A DNA stretch of 7,886 bases from an uncultured bacterium (lineage in GTDB: Bacteria; Verrucomicrobiota; Kiritimatiellia; RFP12; UBA1067), in NCBI GenBank assembly GCA_902779075.1, contig CACZAK010000220.1, positions 1 to 7,886 of the forward strand, given 5' to 3'. Both the position numbers and the translations under genes were made by a program. A model generated the notes under the pieces. It had not been told where the DNA came from and made no database searches. It saw nothing but the letters and a program-made list of their open reading frames with translations. Within the stretch, counting starts at the first letter, position 1. Every line of letters begins with the position of its first letter. Below are positions 1 to 5,658 of this stretch, in pieces.

Positions 1-35
1 GATCCTTGCGGGTTCGAGTCCCGCCCCGAGCACCA
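1..35 (+). tRNA. 3' end of a tRNA (isotype unknown)
   Basis: This is the 3' portion of a tRNA cut by the window edge. The T-arm is complete: stem GCGGG (8-12), loop TTCGAGT (13-19), stem CCCGC (20-24). The 3' acceptor strand CCCGAGC (25-31), discriminator A32 and an encoded CCA (33-35) follow. The missing 5' acceptor strand should read GCTCGGG. The anticodon lies outside the window, so the isotype cannot be given. Only 3 bases separate it from the next tRNA, so the two are almost certainly co-transcribed. Confidence 0.9.
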
Positions 36-38
36 CGT

Positions 39-124
39 TGTGGGATACTCAAGCGGTCAACGAGGGCAGACTGTAAATCTGCTGGCTTGCGCCTTCGGTG
101 GTTCGAATCCACCTCCCACAACCA
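39..124 (+). tRNA. tRNA-Tyr (anticodon GTA)
   Basis: Complete class II tRNA. The acceptor stem TGTGGGA (39-45) pairs fully with TCCCACA (114-120), with discriminator A121 and encoded CCA 122-124. The anticodon stem GCAGA/TCTGC (66-70 and 78-82) encloses loop CTGTAAA with anticodon GTA at 73-75, which reads Tyr codons. A long variable arm (about 83-96) is as expected for bacterial tRNA-Tyr. The T-arm is GGTGG-TTCGAAT-CCACC (97-113). It directly follows another tRNA, and no obvious rho-independent terminator is seen in the 40 bases before the convergent sialidase gene. Confidence 0.97.
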
Positions 125-164
125 TTTCCCAAAGTCGTTTTGTTCCAGCCCGCGAGAAACGCCG

Positions 165-1262
165 TCATTCCTGAAGGCTGCGTCGGCGTAGACGCGCTTG
201 CGGGAGGCGAATTTCGATGAAGCGAATCTGGCGACGGTTCCAGGTGAAGGTCATGGCGAGCACACCCGGACACGGCTCGCGGATGGCCGGATAGGAGAAC
301 TCCGTGCCCCGCCCGTCGGGCTGGCGCGGCGCGTCGTCGGCCAGCACGCAGCACGTCTGCCAGGTCTTGCCGCCGTCGGAGGAGGAACGGAGCTCGAGGT
401 GGCTGCGGGAACCCCACGTTTTTTTCTTCCCGTTGGGGTCTGCGCCGTTCAACACTAGGTAGAGTTTTCCGTCGGACGCGCGTACGCAGTCAATTCCCGA
501 ATTGATGTTTTCAAGGGGCGACCGGTAGAGTTCGCGCCAGGTCTCGCCGCCGTCGACGGAGTCCGTCCGCCAAATCCATCCGTCGTTGGCGCGCAGGAGC
601 GCGTGGACGCCGGACGCATCGGCCCAGAGTGTCGGCTGGATGACGCCGAACTTCGTCGGGGCGTCCGCCGGCACGGGGAACTCTGGCGAAGCTCGCCATG
701 TGCGGCCGTCGTCGTCCGAGATGTCCACGAACGCGCGCCAGCGCCCGATCTCCCGTGAGGCGGGTGCCAGCCAGCGACCGTTCGCGAGGCGGAGGCATTT
801 GTTGCGGACGGGGCCGCGTCCGCCGCGCACCTCGCCGGCGATCAGCTCGCGCGGGGGCGTCCAGCTATTGCCCTCGTCACGGCTCTCACGCACGTAGGTG
901 CGCCAGTCCGAACAGTTGCGGCCCACCTTGAAGAAAAGGACGATTCGCCCATCGTCAGCCCGCCACAGCACGGGGTTCCAGTGCGGGGCGTCGTCATTGA
1001 CCTTGGCGAACACGCACACGGGTTCCCATCGTCCATTCCTGCGGCGGCTACCCTTGATGGCCACGTCCCCGGCACCTTCCTTCGTGCCCTCAAACCATGC
1101 CGCGAGGTAACCACCGTCCGTGAGCGGCAGCAGGGTGGAGGCATGGACATGCCCCTCCACGGGCGGGGCGATGAACTCCTGCGTGAGGATTTCCAGCTCG
1201 CTCGCCGCCACAAGAAGCACTCCGCAGAGCGCAAGGGAGAAGAATGCCGCGGCCTTTTTCAT
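165..1262 (-). CDS. Secreted sialidase-family (BNR/Asp-box) protein
   Basis: 365 residues. Residues 1-20 form a signal peptide (MKKAAAFF then a hydrophobic run ending LVAA). The mature part is a beta-propeller-type sialidase domain of the BNR_2 kind. Four Asp boxes of the form S-x-D-x-G-x-T-W are visible: SRDEGNSW (127-134), SDDDGRTW (182-189), SVDGGETW (235-242) and SSDGGKTW (294-301). Other family-like blocks are HWNPVLW (94-100), RGPVRNK (149-155), GVIQPTLW (206-213), NSGIDCVR (254-261) and the C-terminal FTWNRRQIRF (339-348). Members are generally exported and annotated as exo-alpha-sialidases, but the substrate cannot be read from sequence and some BNR_2 proteins may act on other sugars or not be enzymes. 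The longer frame extends upstream across the promoter, so the ATG at 1262 is chosen: it opens the signal peptide and has AAGGA 11 bases upstream. The gene stands alone, divergent from the dehydrogenase operon and convergent with the tRNAs. Confidence 0.88.
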   Translation of the reverse strand: MKKAAAFFSLALCGVLLVAASELEILTQEFIAPPVEGHVHASTLLPLTDGGYLAAWFEGTKEGAGDVAIKGSRRRNGRWEPVCVFAKVNDDAPHWNPVLWRADDGRIVLFFKVGRNCSDWRTYVRESRDEGNSWTPPRELIAGEVRGGRGPVRNKCLRLANGRWLAPASREIGRWRAFVDISDDDGRTWRASPEFPVPADAPTKFGVIQPTLWADASGVHALLRANDGWIWRTDSVDGGETWRELYRSPLENINSGIDCVRASDGKLYLVLNGADPNGKKKTWGSRSHLELRSSSDGGKTWQTCCVLADDAPRQPDGRGTEFSYPAIREPCPGVLAMTFTWNRRQIRFIEIRLPQARLRRRSLQE

Positions 1263-1296
1263 GTCGTTCTGTTTCCTTTGGTGGGTCAGCGGCGTG

Positions 1297-1326
1297 ATTA
1301 TACCACATTCTTGGCTCTTTACCCAA
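1297..1326 (-). promoter_or_regulatory. Promoter for the sialidase gene (minus strand)
   Basis: On the minus strand an extended -10, TGGTATAAT, lies at 1305-1297 (TATAAT at 1302-1297, a perfect consensus). A weak -35, TTGGGT (1326-1321), sits 18 bases upstream. Transcription would start near 1290, giving a leader of roughly 28 bases before the ATG at 1262. The extended -10 can compensate for the poor -35. Confidence 0.65.
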
Positions 1327-1346
1327 CATGAAATCCGTGGTATAAT
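1318..1346 (+). promoter_or_regulatory. Promoter for dehydrogenase-tsaE-ruvC operon
   Basis: The extended -10 TGGTATAAT (1338-1346) contains a perfect TATAAT at 1341-1346. The -35 TTTACC (1318-1323, 4 of 6 consensus bases) is at the optimal 17-base spacing. The expected start of transcription is near 1353, leaving a leader of about 28 bases to the ATG at 1381. The -35 region overlaps that of the divergent promoter. Confidence 0.7.
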
Positions 1347-1380
1347 CATAACCGTTTTGCGAAATAACAAACTTGATAAA

Positions 1381-2307
1381 ATGTCTGGACGAGTAGAGCG
1401 GCCCAAGAAGAACTTCTTCCTCGTCTGGCTGAACTGGCCGATCGGCGCGTTCCGCCTTAACGCGCGGAGCGAGGCCGCACTCAAAAAACCGCTCCCCGTC
1501 GGCGCGCGGCTCGTCGTCGCACGCAGTGAGCGCGCGTTCCTGCGCGCGCTCCCGGAGGCGACGCACGCGATCTGCTGGAACTTCGACAAGGCCTGGTTCG
1601 CCCGCGCGCCGCGTCTGCGCGTCCTCGCCACGCCGGCCGCCGGACGCGAACTGCTTCCGACTGATGCGGAGATGCCGCCCGGCGTCACGCGCGTGAACGG
1701 CGCGTTCCACGGACAGCTCATGTGCGAGACGGTGCTCGCGTGCATCTTCGCCCACGCGCGCGGACTCTACCGCGCCTACGACTTCCAAAAAGAAGGCACG
1801 CTCTGGCCGCGCGGCGAGATGTCGCCCTTCTGCTCGCGCGTGGCCGGCACGCACGCGGTGATCCTCGGCTACGGCAAGATCGGACGTACGATCGGCGCAC
1901 GGCTTGAGGCGCTCGGTGTCGCCGTGACGGGCATCCGCCGACGCAACGTCGGCGACCTGCTGCCCGCCCTCAAGACGGCCGACTGGCTCGTCGTGGCGCT
2001 GCCGTCCGACACGGGCACGGACAACCTCGTGAACCGCCGCGTGCTCGCCGCCCTCCCGCGCCGCGCGGTACTCGTGAACGTGGGCCGCGGCAACGCGGTG
2101 GACGAGGCGGCGCTTGCGGACGCGCTCCGCCGCCGTCGCCTCGCGGGCGCGTATCTCGATGTGTTCAAGCAAGAACCGCTCACGGCGGACTCCCCGCTCG
2201 CGGCGGACCTTCCCGGACTCGTCCGCCTGCCGCACATGTCCGCGTTCGCGCCCGAATACCTGCCGCTCTTTTTTCAGGAACTCGCCGACGGAGGATGGCT
2301 GAAATGA
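1381..2307 (+). CDS. D-isomer specific 2-hydroxyacid dehydrogenase-like protein
   Basis: 308 residues. The C-terminal half has the NAD-binding Rossmann domain of the D-2-hydroxyacid dehydrogenase family: GYGKIG at 163-168 (G-x-G-x-x-G), then VVALPSDTGTDNLVN (204-218), VNVGRGNAVDE (232-242), LDVFKQEPL (259-267) and LPHMSAF (283-289). The expected catalytic triad is present as Arg236, Glu265 and His285. These enzymes interconvert 2-oxo acids and D-2-hydroxy acids with NAD(P)H in the cytoplasm, but the N-terminal substrate domain is divergent and the substrate cannot be named. The ATG at 1381 is used because the promoter (1318-1346) lies just upstream; the longer in-frame extension would run through that promoter. 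No clear Shine-Dalgarno sequence precedes it, only an A-rich leader. It is the first gene of a tight operon, and its stop overlaps the tsaE start. Confidence 0.88.
   Translation: MSGRVERPKKNFFLVWLNWPIGAFRLNARSEAALKKPLPVGARLVVARSERAFLRALPEATHAICWNFDKAWFARAPRLRVLATPAAGRELLPTDAEMPPGVTRVNGAFHGQLMCETVLACIFAHARGLYRAYDFQKEGTLWPRGEMSPFCSRVAGTHAVILGYGKIGRTIGARLEALGVAVTGIRRRNVGDLLPALKTADWLVVALPSDTGTDNLVNRRVLAALPRRAVLVNVGRGNAVDEAALADALRRRRLAGAYLDVFKQEPLTADSPLAADLPGLVRLPHMSAFAPEYLPLFFQELADGGWLK
2290..2294 (+). promoter_or_regulatory. Ribosome binding site deciding the tsaE start
   Basis: GGAGG at 2290-2294 abuts one in-frame ATG (2295), which is too close to use. It lies 9 bases before a second ATG (2304), good spacing, so it supports the start at 2304. 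Confidence 0.75.
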
Positions 2308-2726
2308 ATGCGCGGTACGACGTGAACGGCGTCGAGGAGACGTGGGAGGTGGCGAAGGCGTTCGCCGCCGAACTGAAGCCCGGCGATGTGGTGTGCCTCG
2401 AAGGTGACCTCGGCGCGGGAAAGACCACCTTCACGCAGGGCGTCGCCGCCGCACTGGGCGCGAAGCGTCCCGTGACGAGCCCCACGTTCTGCCTCGTGGT
2501 GGAACATCCCACCGAACGGGTCCTGCTCGTCCACATGGACCTCTACCGCCTCCACGACGCGGACGACGTGCTGTCGATCGGCTGGGAGGACTACCTTGCG
2601 CGCGGCGCGGTGCTGTTCGTTGAATGGCCCGACCGCGCGGGCGACCTCATCCCCGCCGCCGCCCGCCACGTGCGCTTCACGCTCGGCGAATCCGAAGACG
2701 CCCGCATCATCGAGTTCGCGCCATGA
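2304..2726 (+). CDS. tsaE: TsaE, tRNA t6A threonylcarbamoyladenosine biosynthesis ATPase
   Basis: 140 residues, normal for the family (formerly YjeE). The Walker A loop is GDLGAGKTT (34-42). TSPTF (58-62), HMDLYRL (77-83) and FVEWPDR (105-111) are the other hallmark motifs. TsaE is the cytoplasmic ATPase that works with the TsaB-TsaD complex to install t6A at position 37 of tRNAs reading ANN codons. The ATG at 2304 overlaps the dehydrogenase stop (ATGA) and has GGAGG at good distance. Its own stop overlaps the ruvC start in the same way, so the three genes are very likely translationally coupled. All key motifs are intact. Confidence 0.96.
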   Translation: MNARYDVNGVEETWEVAKAFAAELKPGDVVCLEGDLGAGKTTFTQGVAAALGAKRPVTSPTFCLVVEHPTERVLLVHMDLYRLHDADDVLSIGWEDYLARGAVLFVEWPDRAGDLIPAAARHVRFTLGESEDARIIEFAP

Positions 2727-3214
2727 TCATCCTCGGCATCGACACTTCGCTCCGCTCAAGCGGCTACGGCGTGCTCTCCGTGGAGGGATCGCGGATGCGC
2801 GCGCTCGAGGCGGGACGCATCAAGAACGACCCGAAGCTGCCGCTTTCGGACTGCCTCCGCGCAATCCACGCGCGCGTCGCGGAGTTGATCGCGGGCTACG
2901 CGCCGGACGTCCTCTCCATCGAAAGCGTCATCTACGGCAAGAACGCCGGCACGATGCTCGTCCTCGGCGAGGCGCGCGGCGCCGTGATCGTGGCGGCGGC
3001 GGAAGCCCACGTGCCCGTGTACGAGTACGAGCCGCGCCGCGTGAAGATGGCGGTGTGCGGCAACGGCCTTGCGGAGAAGATCCAGATTCAGCGCATGGTC
3101 AAGACGCTCCTCGCGCTCGACGAGCTCCCCCAAAACGACGCAGCCGACGCCCTCGCCCTCGCAATCACCCACGCGCATTCCAACTCCGTCCTCAACGCCC
3201 GCACGCCGATCTGA
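2723..3214 (+). CDS. ruvC: RuvC, Holliday junction resolvase
   Basis: 163 residues, the usual RuvC length. The RNase H-like fold carries the four acidic metal-binding residues expected from the family: Asp7 (GIDTS), Glu67 (SIESVIYGKN), Asp139 and Asp142 (QNDAADALALA). IESVIYGKNAGT (66-77) and EKIQIQRMVK (118-127) are typical. The dimeric enzyme cuts Holliday junctions with RuvAB during recombinational repair; ruvA and ruvB are not in this window. The start ATG at 2723 overlaps the tsaE stop by 4 bases. The last 23 bases overlap, on the opposite strand, a small remnant reading frame. No hairpin plus T-run terminator is evident downstream on the plus strand. Confidence 0.96.
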   Translation: MIILGIDTSLRSSGYGVLSVEGSRMRALEAGRIKNDPKLPLSDCLRAIHARVAELIAGYAPDVLSIESVIYGKNAGTMLVLGEARGAVIVAAAEAHVPVYEYEPRRVKMAVCGNGLAEKIQIQRMVKTLLALDELPQNDAADALALAITHAHSNSVLNARTPI

Positions 3215-3338
3215 CCCGGTTCCAGTAATACGTCCTTCTCAAGCGCACTCTGAAACCCACCCATGATGCACTTGTCCGTGTCGTATGGGTGGAAAAATCC
3301 GGCGCCGCATTGCCGATCATCTGGAGATTCTCTTCCAT
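3192..3338 (-). pseudogene. Possible C-terminal remnant of a formylglycine-generating-enzyme-like (SUMF1) domain
   Basis: A 48-codon frame from ATG at 3338 to TGA at 3194-3192. Its middle reads TSASWVGFRVRL, which resembles the conserved end of FGE-sulfatase/SUMF1 domains (in human SUMF1, PDSSASNLGFRCA), the fold used by FGE-type and related iron enzymes. Nothing of the rest of such a domain is present, so if the likeness is real this is a fragment. GGGAGG at 3352-3347 lies 8 bases before the ATG, so it could also be a genuine small gene or a chance match. A second frame opening at 3342 (MNGRESPDD) shares the same binding site but shows no recognisable motif. It lies just after the minus-strand operon and overlaps the 3' end of ruvC. 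Confidence 0.3.
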
Positions 3339-3393
3339 TCATTTTTCCTCCCGCGTTCAGCTCGTCGCCTGTCCGGCTCTTTGAGTCCTAAGG
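3215..3393. other. Gap between ruvC and the minus-strand module
   Basis: This gap holds most of the GFRV-containing remnant frame and its GGGAGG site. It also holds an inverted repeat CCACCCAT (3257-3264) / ATGGGTGG (3285-3292) with a 20-base loop. That repeat has no T-run after it on either strand, so I do not call it a terminator. No promoter is evident. Confidence 0.5.
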
Positions 3394-3894
3394 TTATCTC
3401 AGGCGGATAAAAAACTTCGTGTACTCTCTGGAATAGGACGCATCTACATCAAGGTCACCGACGCCCCGCTTGACGATTCGCAGGCGGTCCCATTGTGGCT
3501 TGAAGTCCCTACGATCAACAGTCAAAGAGCGCGATACACGCCCCGTGCCAGACTCCGTCCATTCGTCAACGTTGCCCGTTTCCGTGTCGGCGCGAAACCA
3601 CTTCCCACAGTCGTACCCCCACTCGAAATCGGCATCCTCAAACGACAATGAATCTCCATTCGCAGTCCCAACCGCAATCGAAAGGCTGTTCGACGCGCTC
3701 GCATTCAATTCCAGCGAGAGCGTCAGGCCTTCAAGCCTGGCGTAATCCACGTTGAGCGTGATGTTCGTGACAACCTCGCTGTTCGGCAACGCCCCGTTCG
3801 GCAGTGTCGGCAGCGGCATGGCTTGTGCTCCGAAGAGCGCAAGTGGTACAAACATCAACAATGCAATAATGTATGGACTCTTCTTATCCATCAT
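3394..3894 (-). CDS. Small secreted protein of unknown function
   Basis: 166 residues. Residues 1-25 are a clear signal peptide (MMDKKSPY, hydrophobic core, AQA cleavage site), so it is exported to the periplasm or beyond. The mature part is rich in Asn, Ser, Thr and Asp and looks beta-strand-forming (for example LTLSLELNASASNSLSIAVG at 57-76). Aromatic/Gly blocks FEWGYDCGKWF (89-99) and FKPQWDRLRIVKRG (131-144) look like the conserved parts. I do not recognise a named domain. The start at 3894 overlaps the lipoprotein stop by 4 bases (ATGA), and GGGGAGG at 3908-3902 sits 7 bases upstream, so coupling to the lipoprotein gene is likely. It is the last intact gene of the minus-strand module. 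Confidence 0.82.
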   Translation of the reverse strand: MMDKKSPYIIALLMFVPLALFGAQAMPLPTLPNGALPNSEVVTNITLNVDYARLEGLTLSLELNASASNSLSIAVGTANGDSLSFEDADFEWGYDCGKWFRADTETGNVDEWTESGTGRVSRSLTVDRRDFKPQWDRLRIVKRGVGDLDVDASYSREYTKFFIRLR

Positions 3895-4652
3895 TTCATT
3901 TCCTCCCCTTTATCCAATGTGGCACGTCTCTTCCTCTCCTTCTCCCATTTCTCAAGTACGCAAGGCCATACTTCCACCTTGTGTCCAAGTATCTCTTCAA
4001 ATTGCGAATGCAAATAATGCCAGCGTTCGTAGGTGAGGCCGTCTGCGGTTCTCGAGTCGCGGAAGTACGTGGACACCTGTCTGTCATAACGCCCGTACAC
4101 GCCATTTACTTTTTCGCGGTAATCCTTCCAGTCGTCGCGATTGCCCTTGAACGTGTCGCGATTGCCTTTCCCTTCAAAGAACGCCTCTACCTTTTGCAGC
4201 TCCACTTTTAGTATCTTCAGACGCCGGAGACAGATGCTCCATTCGCTGTCAACGTCGTCATATCCTTGCGCACAACCTTTAGCGTCGTCGGTCATCACAA
4301 AGAACGATGTCAGCTGATAGCTACGGGTGGCGGGGTCTGTAGCGTCAAGAGGTACGCTAAAGGCCAAGTCACATAGCCGCGTGAAATATTTCATTCGCGT
4401 TGCAGGGTCTTTGACGTCATTGATCTTTCTGTCTAAGGCACCTCCAAAGAAACGTATTTTGCGGCATACATCTCGATAAGCCTGCCATGTTCCAATACTT
4501 TTGAAAGTCTCGTCCAGTTCCTTTATCTGCGGATCTATCTCCTGTTTGGCATCGTCCACGCGCGCACTTTCCTTATGACATCCTGGCAACGCAATAAAAA
4601 CGTTTGCCAGAACAAATAACGAAACTGCAAATGTCATAGTATTCATTTTCAC
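3891..4652 (-). CDS. Predicted lipoprotein of unknown function
   Basis: 253 residues from a GTG start. The N-terminus is a lipoprotein signal peptide: MKMN, a hydrophobic core, and the lipobox LPGC (22-25), with Cys25 as the lipidated residue followed by His-Lys. The mature protein is highly charged and probably mostly helical (KELDETFKSIGTW, RRLKILKVELQKVEAFFEGKG, VLEKWEKERKRR). No known domain is recognised. The start is uncertain. GTG at 4652 keeps the Lys of the n-region but is only 3 bases from AAGGA (4660-4656). ATG at 4646 has better spacing (9 bases) but would start MNTM without a positive charge. It follows the secreted-protein fragment by 10 bases and overlaps the next gene, so it is part of one operon. 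Confidence 0.8.
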   Translation of the reverse strand: MKMNTMTFAVSLFVLANVFIALPGCHKESARVDDAKQEIDPQIKELDETFKSIGTWQAYRDVCRKIRFFGGALDRKINDVKDPATRMKYFTRLCDLAFSVPLDATDPATRSYQLTSFFVMTDDAKGCAQGYDDVDSEWSICLRRLKILKVELQKVEAFFEGKGNRDTFKGNRDDWKDYREKVNGVYGRYDRQVSTYFRDSRTADGLTYERWHYLHSQFEEILGHKVEVWPCVLEKWEKERKRRATLDKGEEMK

Positions 4653-4662
4653 TCTTCCTTCT

Positions 4663-5658
4663 CTAGGGTAACCTTTCAGTGCGTGGCCCCATTAGCGTCA
4701 CAACATCGTTTGTGGTTCGTATGACCTCATTATCCAGTTTGAACACCCCGACACGCCCATGGCGATCAATCCTGAACACTTGCTGTAAACTTTCGCCGAA
4801 CCTCTTGTAAGGGGGAGTGTTCCCGCTGGTACCCTTTACATTCCAGCCCAACGGAGTATCCATGTAAGCGTGACCTTCAGTCCAAGCGTATGCGGAGTTC
4901 GTGGTAGGCGTGCCGCTCGGCGTGAGCCAAGGTATCTTTTCTTCGTATGCTGCCGTATCTTGCCCCTTGAGCCTATTACCGTCAGGATCAACGTCCAACC
5001 ACCGTCCAGCCCCCGCGCCCCACGAGCCTCCGGTATGCGCAAATACGCCGTTGAAGTACGGATTCTCGAAGTATCTCTCCACCGTATATGTGAAACATGG
5101 CACTTCCTGCACGGAAATCTCGGAAAACGACACGTCCTTCGGCGTGACGTACAGATAGAGTTCCATGCCGATTCCGCCAGCCTCTCCTCTGTGAACGACG
5201 TTGGAGTACACAACGGCACCCATAGCTTTCGATTCCATACCCTCTGGCTCCACCACTTCAATGTTGAACGGATAGACCGTCGCCCCTATTTCTGCACGAA
5301 GCGGGTTCTCGCATCCATAGAGCGGACAACGGTAGTAATCGTGTGTCAGACTGTCGTCGGACTGATGTTGCTGCGAAGTGAAGTATTCCGTAAACGTGCC
5401 GCTCAAGGTTACATCGTTCGTCGATCCGCTCGCCTCTGCACCTTCGTAAACACCCGTGACATAGAAGTGCTCCTCCGATGCAAGTCCGTAGTGAATCGGC
5501 ATCGTCACACCGCCTCCAATCGGCGTAAGCTTGCCGAGGTTCGCCGCAGAGACCGAAAGAACCCCGCCATGCTCTCCTCCGTATGCGTCAACCGTGATTC
5601 GCACACGCGACGAGCGCCTTGGCTTTGTGACGCCGGGACTGTCCTCGTGCGTCCTCAA
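4663..5658 (-). CDS. C-terminal part of a large secreted protein, separated by a frameshift
   Basis: About 327 meaningful residues, read from near 5646 to the TAG at 4665-4663. The nominal TTG at 5658 is an artefact of the frame; translation should arrive here from the upstream frame. Protein similarity to a continuous chain is suggested because upstream frame residues SVSFSRQAVIFEDA (481-494) would run directly into EDSPGVTKPRRSSRVRITVDAYGGEHGG here if two bases were restored (or one removed) near 5647. The first part looks like an Ig-like or beta-sandwich region (LSVSAANLGKL, DVTLSGTF). The C-terminal part is rich in Trp, Tyr and Gly (GGSWGAGAGRWLDVDPDGN) with no domain I recognise. The frame is open and well composed over its whole length, so the break is either recent or a sequence error. 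Confidence 0.75.
   Translation of the reverse strand: MRTHEDSPGVTKPRRSSRVRITVDAYGGEHGGVLSVSAANLGKLTPIGGGVTMPIHYGLASEEHFYVTGVYEGAEASGSTNDVTLSGTFTEYFTSQQHQSDDSLTHDYYRCPLYGCENPLRAEIGATVYPFNIEVVEPEGMESKAMGAVVYSNVVHRGEAGGIGMELYLYVTPKDVSFSEISVQEVPCFTYTVERYFENPYFNGVFAHTGGSWGAGAGRWLDVDPDGNRLKGQDTAAYEEKIPWLTPSGTPTTNSAYAWTEGHAYMDTPLGWNVKGTSGNTPPYKRFGESLQQVFRIDRHGRVGVFKLDNEVIRTTNDVVTLMGPRTERLP

Larger units (their letters stand above)
1295..1348. repeat. 12-base inverted repeat containing both divergent -10 elements
   Basis: TGATTATACCAC (1295-1306) is the exact reverse complement of GTGGTATAATCA (1337-1348), with 30 bases between them. Each arm contains an extended -10 element facing outward, so the identity may reflect duplicated promoter cores or a shared regulator or sigma-factor preference. 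Confidence 0.8.

Noticed and set aside
180..195. GCGTC/GACGC hairpin as a terminator for the tRNA or sialidase gene
   Set aside because: The stem is only 5 bases, lies in the sialidase coding end and has no T-run.
1120..1380. N-terminal extension of the dehydrogenase frame upstream of 1381
   Set aside because: It runs through the promoter and through the antisense of the sialidase signal peptide, so it is not expected to be transcribed or conserved.
1263..1745. N-terminal extension of the sialidase frame upstream of 1262
   Set aside because: The ATG at 1262 opens a clean signal peptide, and the extension is antisense to the dehydrogenase gene and crosses both promoters.
3257..3292. Inverted repeat CCACCCAT/ATGGGTGG as a terminator for ruvC or the opposite operon
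   Set aside because: The loop is 20 bases and no T-run follows the stem on either strand; on the minus strand the T-run precedes it.
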